From positions 128,918,112-128,982,111 of the forward strand of contig OZ024823.1 of assembly GCA_964016985.1 (NCBI GenBank): a stretch of 64,000 bases of DNA, in the 5' to 3' direction. Below, piece by piece: positions 15,101-27,000 of the stretch. Origin of the DNA: Anodontia alba. Taxonomy: Eukaryota; Mollusca; Bivalvia; Lucinida; Lucinidae. The position numbers and the translations under genes were made by a program. Position 1 is the stretch's first letter; every line of letters begins with the position of its first letter. A model generated the notes under the pieces. It did not search any database and was not told the DNA's origin. It worked only from the letters and a program-made list of their open reading frames with translations.

Positions 15101-18100
15101 AAGACGCCATACATAACTGTAACGTTTATCTAGGTTTATCAGGTTAATAAAACTCAGAATTGTTATTAATGCGTGTTTTATCCTATGCCATTGAAAAGGT
15201 ATTCAATTTTTATATTGTAAAATACAATTTTTTATGAAGTTCACAAAACTTAAATGTACATGATGCGGTCTGCATTTATACTTGTTTTTCTCTTATCTTT
15301 AGAACTCGATGGGGAAAACTGCGATGGAGATGAACCTCGACCTACGAGATACCGACAATGTAATTCTAAGTTTTGATCTCGCTCGACATACACAAGATCG
15401 ACAAAAGTCAAGTAGGTGTCATATGGATACGTATTAAATATAAGCTTGCTATGATAAAAGTGAAAAATATGCCACAAAGGGCGCTGTAAATGGGTAAGAA
15501 ACAAATTCGAACAAAACGACTCATACGAAATTCTTCACTGTCCTGAGTAACAGAAGCTTCATATACTCGTATCAAACAAATACTGTTTATTATTCTATAC
15601 GTGGGCAGTACTGAAACGAATACACATTTTAATTAATACTGCAGTCAGCTTTCAACGTCGGCCTAAGAACACTAATTAACAACAAATGGCCATGCAAACA
15701 TATCTATTCGAGCTAATTCATTATCTATCTTCTGAAAGTCAATGAAATAAAAAATAAAATGAACCAAACGGAAATGAAAGCTACATAAAATTGTCGTATA
15801 TGATTTCGATATGTTGCCTCAATTAACGTTTCGTGCGAATATGTAGAATCATTGTGGGTTTTAGCTCACCTAAGCCGAAGGCGTAGGATACACTATTGTG
15901 ATTACTCTCCGTCCGTCGTCCATCGTCGTCCGTCGACCGTCGTCCATCCACACCTTTGAACGACTTCTTCTCTCAAACCCCTGAGCCAATTTTCTTCAAA
16001 TTTAACATTGCGCCTTCTGTTAATAGAGGATTGAATATATAAATGATTATGGTCCGCCATTCAAGATGATCGCCATGCCCATATATGGTAGAAACACATA
16101 AAAATCTTCTTCTCCAGAACCAAGAGAGCTTCAAGACTAAATCTTGGTATATAGCATTCGAAATTCAAGGTCAAACAAGTTTATTCAAATGATGACCTAA
16201 GGTTGACATTTGACTTTTTTATGTCGAGGTCAAAGTCATGTCCCTATGCATTTGTTTGGGGAAAATATTGAAAATTCAGTTTTTCAAAATGTATTAAAGA
16301 CTGTTGGCTGTAACTCACAAAAAATGATCAAAGAAGATAATCCCTTATAGTTAAAATCAAACTTTTGTCCCCCGGGGTTATCTGCCCTTGCCCCTGGGCT
16401 ATATGCATGTTTAAAATCTCGTTATCTTTAACTGTCTTCTCTGAAACTGCTTAACCAATTTTCACTAGATTTCACATTGGGGTTTCTGTCGAAGAGATGA
16501 ATGGCTGAAACTTGCAATGCATGATCAAAGTAGCAAACCCAGTTTTATTTGCAACAAAAAATTTGTCCCCGAGGCCATCTGTCCTTGCTCCTGGGCTATT
16601 TAGATGTATACAATCTTGTGACCTTTAAATATCTTCTCTGAAACAGCTTGGCCAGTATTCACTAGATTTCACATTGGGCCTTCTGTTGAAGGTTTATTAT
16701 TAAATTGCTCAAACGGTTCTGCATCATTAAACAAGGTGGTCATCATGCCCATATATGGTAAAAAACACTTAAAAATATTCTTCTCGAGAACCAAGAAAGC
16801 TTCCAGGCAGAATCGTGTTATATAACATCGGGAACGCAAGGTCTACTAAGTTTGTTCAAATGTTGAGCCAAGGTTTAAATGGCTAGCTCAAATTTGCGTC
16901 CCTATGCATTTGCATGGGGAAAATGTTGAAAAATCATTTTCTGGAAGTGTACTCAAGAGTAATGGCTGAAATTTGCAATGTATGATTAAGTAGTAAATCT
17001 TTTTTAGTTACAGTCAAAATTTTGTCGTCCCCTGAGAGTTATACGCCCTTGCTGAAAATCATGTAATCCTGAAACGTCTTCTCTGAAACAGCTGGACCAA
17101 TTTTTACCAGATTTCACATGGAAAATAGAAAGGAAGGCAACGATCAGGAATCGATACTATTATCCCACACCTCCCATCAGAGACATTAAAGGGAAAGAAA
17201 CACAAACACGAAATAACTGGACCCTAATGGAAACATCATTAGCAGAAAGCCAAACGGACAGTTACTTTCCCACAAAGTGGCCAAATGGCTATCCAAAACA
17301 AGCGACACACACATTCAAAGACGAACTATAACAAAAATAAACCATGACAGAAGAACCGCCTTGGAACGGTCAGTGAAAAGTATTTCACTAGGGGGCTTAA
17401 ATGGAGTCGTCTGTCAAAAGGATATTGTTCAAATGGTTCCACACCACTGAACAAGATGGCCGCCATGCCCATATATGTTAAAAAGAAAACACTTAAAAAT
17501 CTTCTACTCGAGAACCAAGAAAACTTTGAGACTGAATCTTGGTATACAGCATTGGTTACCAAGTCAGGTGATGAACCTAGGTTGACCTTTGACCTCTGTC
17601 AAAGAGATATTGTTCAAATGGTTCCACACCATTGAACAAGATGGCCACTATGCCCATATATGGTAAAAAGCACTTAAAAATCTTCTCGAGAACCATGAAA
17701 ACATTTAGACTGAATCTTGGTATACAGAATTGGGGACAAGGTCTACCAAGTTTGTTCAGATGATGAACCTAGGTTGGCCGTTGACCTTTTTTGGACATGG
17801 TCAAATTTGCATCCCCATGCAAAATATTGAAAATCAGTTTCTAAAAATGTATTAAAGACTTACGGTTGAAACTTACAATGTATGACTAATGTAGTAAAAC
17901 TTGTTAGTTACAATTAAAATTTTATCCCCCTGGGGATATCTGCCCTTGCTCCTGAGCTTTGTACATGTATAAAATCGTGTAAATATTTAAATGTCTTCTT
18001 TTCTTAAACTGTGCCATCTTTCGACGGATTTCACATGGGACTCCTGTCAAAGTGGTACTAACAATTTGTTCAAATGGTTTTGCAATATTGAACAAGATGG

Positions 18101-21100
18101 CCGCCATGCCCATATATGGTAAAAACACTTCAAAACCTTCTTCAGACCCAAGAAGGCTTTGAGGCTGAATCTTGGCATATAGCATCGAGGATGAAAGATC
18201 TATCAAGTCTGTTCAAGTGATGATCCTAGGATGATCTTTGACCTTTTTACGGCACTGTCAAATTTCTGTCCTTGTTGCTTTGGCAATATTGGAAGAATGT
18301 TGCATGGCATCTGCTGGTATGCAATGGCTGTTTTACTCAGTTGAGCAAATCGTGGCCCATGGGCCTCTTATTAATGAATTGTTTCTTTTTTTTCTCCAGT
18401 AAATCATAAGGATTTTGTGGGACCGCCTTCTGATTACAAGCCGATGGAACTGGCGAAGAAACATGAAGTTATATTTGACTATCTACAGACTGACGAAGCT
18501 CTGCCATATCCACCTCCACTTAAAGATACTTCTGAGGCTGCTGTGAGTGTGCTAAACTGATGATAATAAATTAAATCATTTGTACAGTGCCTTTCAAAGT
18601 CACACATTGTCTGAAGCGTTGAACAGCATTCTGCATTTTTTGTCTTATGAATCACATTACATATCTATCTCCTCCCTCATACTTAGTTTTTATGTTTAGA
18701 TTGTATGCGATGTGGATCTAAAGAGCTTTAGGTTCTGTAGATAATAAGGTATTACATGTATAACACAACAGTCAAAACGCTTAGTTTTTTAATGGAAGTT
18801 TGCTTCTGTTGTTGTTTTTTTTCCTTCTTTCTTCAATATCTTTTCACTTATTATGCCCCCTCTTTCAAAAACTTGGGAGGGTATATTGCTTTGGGCTTGT
18901 CCATCTGTCCATTAGTCCGTACCTCACGCTTTTGATACCTCTCATATCTTTAGAACCATGTATGCTAGTATTTTGAAATTATATGCATTGCTTACGAAAT
19001 ATTAGCTGACCCGTATTTTTTTCTTTTCTGTCAGATTCATCATAGAGGAGTTAGGCCCCTTTCAGACATATGCAAAAGAAAATCTTGTAGACAAAGTATC
19101 TAAGGAATCGTCTGAGTTATGCTGAAACTTTGCATCTGGAGAGTCATTTAATGACATGTTTTCATGCAAGTGAGTTTGAGTCAGATGCTTGTGAATATTA
19201 AGAATAAATAGGTAGACACAGATCAGACTTCTCAAATAGTACAGAAGGAGTCTGGCGAGTCTGGATTCATGCTACGTAAAACAGAAAAAAAGTAGGTGAT
19301 TACCTGGTTATCGTTGTTTATACTTTATTTTCCCCCGTGCAGAATACCTGTATATTTTAAATGGTCAGCATCGTTTACCTCTAAGCATGCGCCAACAGAC
19401 GGCAAACTGTTGCTACAGTCCGTCAGGGTAGACCTTCAATTTCAAGCAAACGGCATTCTCTGAAATTCGCATCAGATTATCGCTTTATGTAGATTCCGCA
19501 GGAGGCAGAAATCTTTTGAGAAGACGACCGTCGTCCTCCTGCAAACTTTCGTCTAGGTAAATACTTTTCAGATATCCAGTATTTCAAAATGATGTCACGA
19601 AAATTCCGTTTAAAAAATTTAAAAAACTTGACCGACGAAACAGCATGAAAACGTTGCGTAATATCTTTGGTGGTTCTTTAAATATCTAACGTTAGCTTAA
19701 AACTGTTTGTCATTGTATGTTTGTATTGGATATCATAACGAGTTTGGTAGTATCACTGTTGTGATTTGTTGCTTCGAGTATCACATCTTAACGCATGTTC
19801 GTGTTTGCCTGTCTGATTTTTATTTTTTTAGTATAAAAAAATATTGTATATGTGGGCAGGTGCTAAAAGCATCAGAATATTGCTTGGGATTGATAATATA
19901 TGTACTGATGTCTGCAGTTGCAGTCACATGTTGACGCAAGATGTATTTGCATTTGTAAAACATATACTTTTAAACTTGAGCTGCAGCAGAACTAAGCAAA
20001 CGGTATCGATGAAATAGCCCCCTCCCCCTCCCCCTCCCACCTGCTACCACTCAGTATGAATGCTGCTGACCGTTCCAAGGTGGTTCCTCAGTTGCAGTTC
20101 TTCTTGATTTGTATGTCAATTATTTCTGTTGTGTTATTGCGTCTTGAGCGATTGAGCCCTTTGCTTTGTTTCATCACTGTTTTGATTATATGTGTTTCAC
20201 TGAGATGTTTCAAACCCCTATGCTGCCGATTATATATTTGTAATTTGGTGCTGCATCAGAATTAAGGCTGAGGTTTCGCACGGATCTTCTTTTGCAGTTC
20301 TTCTGTAATTGTGCGTCGGTGGTATCATATGTGACGTTTATTATTATTATATTTCATTTCCTTTGGAATCATTGGGCCCATTAGGGTCTATTTGAGAATG
20401 GAGTTCTGCTGATGTATATGCTAGAGGGCGTAAGCAGTACTTCATTACTGCTTAGGAAGAGTCTCAATAAAACCGAGGCTCCCATTTTCTAATCTGTAGT
20501 GTGTTCTTTGTTTCCAAAGGCAATCTTTTTTACGTTTATTTCTCTCATCTCTCCTTCTTTTGGTGCCTCGGGAGGGCTGTGCTTCGAGACTGAGGCATTT
20601 CCTGGATATCTTCACTTATATTTTGTCCTTGTTTGTTGTTCTTGTCATCTACTGTTGGTGTCTAGGGCAGGTTATTATTGTGGTCTTTCCTGGGTACATT
20701 CGCGTATATTTTGTGTTTCTTTACGCTGTGGTGTTTTTTGTATAAGAATATTGCACAAGATTGTTATTGTTGAATGGTTGCTTTGCAAAACACATTGGCA
20801 CGGTTGCTTCCGTTAAGTGTATCCGTTCTAATTATATAATTAAAATGAGATACCAAGCAATATTTTAAGGACAAAATAAGAATAAAAAATAAGAAGAATC
20901 TACTGTATTATGATTATCAAATTATGGTAAATGTTAATAAACTTACGTTTTGAGTGCGACCTGTGTAGGTAGGTTTCATTCTCAAAACTATTTCTAGACC
21001 CCCAGTAAATGGGTGAAGTACAAATTCACGTTATGTGTGTTAGAAGTAAAAAAGTAAGTAAAGGTACCCAGGAAATTCCACAATCGCGAAGTACAACCTT

Positions 21101-24018
21101 CCTGATGCGCTAAATTTAGGACAGATAAGGAACAAACACTGATAAAACAAATGTCACATATGAGTAAACGTCAAAAAGATTAACCACCGACACACGAACA
21201 AAGTAGAACTGCAACAGATGAACCGCCTGTTGAAAGGATTGTTAAACAAATGTAGTAGCAATATCCGTTGCTCATTTTAGTTGTACTTTTGTTCTTGGCT
21301 ATACTTGAAACAATGGTTTATAGTGTGATTACTTTCACATACTTTTTATCATATACCTCTATATCTTACAGCATAATTTTTCCGGAATGATGACCCGTGG
21401 TCCGTTAGTGAGTGGACGGCGCGCTTTTAGAAGAAAGGATGCCAGACATCGCTGGACAGACGGTAGAAGCACTCATTTCGTCGTAGGTTATGCTCCATTA
21501 GACTTCTCCTCAGAAACGACGATGAAGTTCCGAGGGGACCCTAAAGGCGATCAGGAGGTGTCTCCAGCTGGATGGAAGGAAATAGTTTATCCTACGAAGT
21601 TTCACCATCTGTCACACAGCCAAAACATGCTGGATCTTAACGCTGCCGACCCACATATTACCAACACGAAAGAGAGTTTACCAGCTAGACACGCCTATGT
21701 ACCGCCACCTAGAGAGAGCTATAACACCACTTCTATAATGAAGAAAGATTACGGTCCACTTCCTACACGATCGTAAGTCGTTTGTTTACTGAATGGATAC
21801 ACCTAAAACTGTGTTGCCATTTCACAAAGTGAGACATTTTTGCAGGCACGAAGTTACGTTGCCTCCCAACTATTTGAAACCTGAGAGCTACTCTGAAAGA
21901 AAAATACAAATCGTTTCTTTTAGGGTTAGCCCCCAATCATCAGGATATTTCTATATCACGGTTATTACGTTGATGGTGTATCCATTCCCGTTAAGATATT
22001 TGCAAATTGCACAGTGAAACCAGAGCACGCGTATCTCATCAGGATTATATGGCATCTTATATATGGCATGACTAGGGTGAGCGTAAACGAGGACAGGTCT
22101 TATCACAAAAACATACCTATATAATTTCGACCCCCTTAAACCCCACTTTTATAATTTAAAACTGGGGTTTACAGGGGTATACATTAGTTTTCTTATTTTG
22201 CTAAAAAAACATTTATTGTGGTACTCGTTAGAATTGCCTCGCCGAGGCGATTCTAACGAGTACCCACACTCTATGTTTTGAGCAGAAATATGAATCTATT
22301 AAGATTTTTTTTATCTGAAAATTTTCCGTTTTTGGTTGTAAAATTTTCAATAAACAGGGTTCATACGCGTCAGGGAAATGTCAGGGAAATTTAAATGTTT
22401 TCAAGGTCAGGGAATTGTCAGGGAATTCTGTGATATGTCAGAAAAAAATGAAATTTTGCAAAAATGTAAGGGAAATGTCAGGGAATTTTACATTTCAGCC
22501 TGATGAAGCTGGGATGTTTGGTCCCGATGTATCTTTTTTGGCTAAATTTATTAAATTTTCAGCTCCAATACTGTCAGGAAAATTTGAATTTGTGTCAAGG
22601 AAACGTCAGGGAATTGTCAGGGAATTTTGGTCAGTTCTACATGTATGAACCCTGATATATTTGAATATGCGTGAGGTCGTAATGTTGACATATACGATTT
22701 GCGTATACTTGTACTAGGGCGGAGGCTGCTTATACCTGTTCTATAACTACGTTTTTGAAACTGCATTACCAGCTGCAGACTAGATTCTTTTTGTTGCGTT
22801 ATTAATGTACGTGGCATCTTTTATTTAAAATACACGGCAGTTCGCCACAGCCTTCTCCTGGATTGCTTCCGAGAAAAAAAAAACAAACTGGAAGCTACAT
22901 ACGCAGGTTTATTGCAATCATTTCTGTTTTCCCAGTAGTCAGTTGGCCTTATCTTTGCGATAAGATACATGTACAAGATTTGTGTTTGTTAACTCAGTGG
23001 AACTCCAACGAATTGTTACCCCATAACAACAGCCACCTCAGTATAGCAGCTACTTTCCTGATTTTCCAAAGTGTCATTTTCCGCTATTACGACCACTCAA
23101 AAATGAACCAGTTCTTCTCGTAAGAACCAGGCTTTTATTTAGCTATATCTTCCTTCATTTTCTGCACAAAATGTCCCTTTTATTAGAGATCACCTATGGG
23201 ACTGACCAATAGTGGTCTTAAAGCGCCAAAAGTGGTCTTAATAGCGTAATTGTACTGTCTATACAACAGCCATCTCCTACAATGGCCAGTTTATGTGTTC
23301 TCTAGCTGTGGTTGGGAAGTTTCGTTGTATTTTATTATAATATATTCTTTCAATGAAGGCTTTATGTGAGGTCTATTGCTACCTGCAGAAGGTGGACACA
23401 TAACTACAATGTACTGTCTAAGGTATCTTGTTTAATTGGTCAAGACCATTGATGTGTCGGGAATGGCTGTCCCGTCTTGCATTTCCGGTCGTATGCCTGT
23501 CGTTGCTGTTATGTCTTGGTGGCTGCTGCGCGCGATTTGGTTGTCTTTGTTATCTGCTGACAGTCAGACACCTGCTCTTCTACTTCGTTTATATGTGTTT
23601 ACTGTGATGTTTCAATGTTAAAATGTAAGCCCCAAGAATACATTTCTGCTAATTGTTCCAGTATGATTCATCTGTTATATTTCTAAGTTGTTCGGCTATT
23701 GCAATTGTGCTGATTCGCGTTGTCATTATTTCGCCCATCTTTTCTTCTTTCGGTGCCTTTCGAAGACTGTTCCGGGAATGTGACCTTTCATGAGTGGTTG
23801 TTTAATGGCCGCTATTAAGATCATATCAGCGGATAAAATGCAAATTATGCTATAGAATGCCATTAACATACAGTCGACTCTAGTTATCTCGAATTCCAAG
23901 GGACTCACTGAAACACTTCGAGATATCCGTACCTCGACATATCAAGTTGAGAGAGTGAGGAAAACAATAAATTGAACAACCACACTTAACAAATGAATAT
24001 GTTATTTGACTCCTGAAG

Positions 24019-24060
<42 letters not shown>

Positions 24061-27000
24061 ATGTGAAAAAGAGGGAGCAATTTCTCCTCTTTTCCACATT
24101 ATTTTGTTACCTGTTGTCATAGTTTCATGTTAAAACAGGGACCAGTTTTTCATTTCGAGATAAGCGGTAATTCGAAATAAGCGAGTTCGAGATAACGAGG
24201 TTCGACTATATTTGATTCTTTTTAACGTTTTCTTCCTAAACTAATTTTACGATTCGTCCACGTGAGAGCATGGTCTGTGCAATATGCTGAGCAGCCAATA
24301 TGATGTACCTGTTGACTCATTTCATTTCTGCTGATTTGCTGTACATGCATGTCTAAACTAGCACATTAAGAGAATTGGATATAGTCCCGGCCACCCACTC
24401 CATGAGTAGTTTCCTACTGATAATTCATAGGCAATTCCTCTGTTATAGTTCTTTGTTTGTGTGTTGATGGCTTCATACATGACGTTTATTCTTGTATATC
24501 AATAAGTTTACATATTTGTCGGAATCACATATGCTGAATCTGTTTGATTAGCTTATTTTGCTAATTTCAAAATGCAGAAGCGATGTCTGTGACGTATCTA
24601 AAGTTGACCCTTTTGAAAGAGCTCATACCTTTCATTAGAGGGTTGATGGCTAATGCTATCATTGTTCAGGTCCTCAGTGGTTCAACATAAGACCGGGTTT
24701 TGATGGTCACGTTGAGAAGTTAATTTATTTGTTTTCTGTATCCAACGAGTAGGGGAGCCCATTCGCGAACCAAAGAAATATGTATAGCTGGAACTGTATT
24801 GGGATTAAGAGGGAGGGGTGATCACGCTAAATCCACTTTTAAGGGGCTTTCTTCCATAATTATGGCCTTTCCTTGGTGTCTCTCTATTTATCTTATTAAA
24901 ATAATTTGTGAAGTTGCAGCAACAAATAATGAGTGTACTCATCAGAATTCCTTCGCATTATATCCTAACATCTACTGTGATTAAACAGTGCAATCCTCTG
25001 TACAAAACATCAAGACAACTGGACAAACTTTTATCTTATCTGCTTGTAATTATTTTGAAGATGTACAATATTTTCTTTTGTCTATTTCTAGCTTGACTGA
25101 TGCACAGATGAAGATAGTAGATAAGTATGAAAAGCTGGTGGAAAAAGACATTGCTGATTCTCATTTCTTCCATACAGATACGTCGGGACGTAAGTAGTTC
25201 CGTTGTCTGAAATAAGAAAAACAATACTTGGCTTGGATAAGCTTTTAGACACCCAATGAGTTTGCGACGCAGTTGTGTGGACTATTTCTACCCATTTTGG
25301 TACTTGTTCTTTTTTTATTATTGGTGGTCGAGATGCGCTGTATGGGAATAATAGCTGCTTACCGGTACCTGGTCTTCTTCATGATTTCACCTTATCATCT
25401 GGGACTTAGAGCTACCGAAAGAGCTAACTGCAGGATTGTGCGTGCATCCAGCTATATTGGTTTTAGGCGTGTTTTATGTATCTCATTGTCCTATCTAATT
25501 TATTGATCTATCTAACTTACCAGCAGGGTATAGGTACCCTTCGCAGAAATGTAGACGGCAAAAGGACGGGATTGGGTCCCATCTTTTAACACGCTATTCC
25601 CAATACACGGTGGCTTTAACTGTAAATGACTCTTTTAATACAAATAACCGGACATTTTAATAATGTTAGGCTTTACCATTTTATTAGTGCCAGAGCAGTT
25701 CAAAGCAAGTCGGTGCTTTCAATGTTCTGTAAATTGGAAACTCACTTTGAATCAAGAAACACATCAATGAAAACTATGCTTTGATTTAACATCCTACCCA
25801 GCTAGCATTCTACGTAACTCTACATCGGGCCGTCATCGGTCCGTCAGCTACCCTGACGGGCCGATGACGGCCCGATATAGATTTACGTAGAATGCTGACT
25901 GGGTAAGTATTTTGTTTTGTTTTCATCATGTATGCCAGATGAACACCAAGAGAAGCAACTCTACATAACATTAATCAATCTTAAAATGGTGTAAAACCGG
26001 GTACCCCATAAGGTGTCAAAACTGCCATTGTTCATTGAGATTCATTTATAACAATCTAAATTTATCTTTTTTCCAGGAAACAACTTTGTTAGCACTGCCA
26101 TGGATGATTTCATCAAACCAGAAACTATGACAGGTTAGTGCTGTCGTGTGCTCCATATTTCCTTTATATAGCGCATCTAATGCAATACAACAAGGGAGAG
26201 CTTATGCTGGTCACGTTAGCGTGTGCGCAAAAGTTTGTGTTCTTGCCATTATTCAATCCCATGGGCATGTTAACATCTATAAATCATTTCTGTTCAAGTC
26301 AGTTTCTTCAAAAAAGTAAGAGCTACGGTTTTATTGTTGTTGTGGTTGTTTTTGTTTTTTTTCTTTTAACAATTATGATAGTTTAAGATATATTCAGTTT
26401 GGGTAACAGAGTAGCCATCTTTTTGGAAAATAGTTGCTAACTCTGCTTGCCATCTGTTCATTTTGTGGCTGCCTAATTGTATTTGTCCGTCTTCCCTTTG
26501 GTGTTGGGGGCTTGATGTGGATCTGATTGTATCGCACCATGTGTTCACTTATTTACCCAGCTAGCATTCTTTAAAAATCTATAGCGGGCCGTTATCGGCC
26601 CGTCAGCTACCCTGACGGGCCGATAACGGCCCGCTATAGATTTATAAAGAATGCTAGCTGGGTATTATACATCATACCTTTTTACAAACGAACAATTTAG
26701 GATGATAAACGGACTTAAAAATATTCACTACTCAAGATAACCGTATGCTTTTATGTCTGTTTTCCACAAAGAATAAGATATATAGAAATCAAACGTATAC
26801 ACACATGTATTAGAGTGTGACCACTTCAAGGCAATACGTCCATATTTACCTCCACCTATAATTCATATTTCATTTACTTTGGTCAGTTTTTTTGTCGACT
26901 ATAGGGTTCTTGATGTTTGACCCTAAACGGTATGTGGAAAAGATAAGCTGAGCCCGTCACAACCATTTATGCTGAAGCAATATGCCATGGCTCTATGTAA

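Noticed and set aside
20499..20816. Plus-strand 105-residue hydrophobic frame
   Set aside because: Starts inside family H repeat; T-rich composition explains the hydrophobic residues and no phase fits the host gene.
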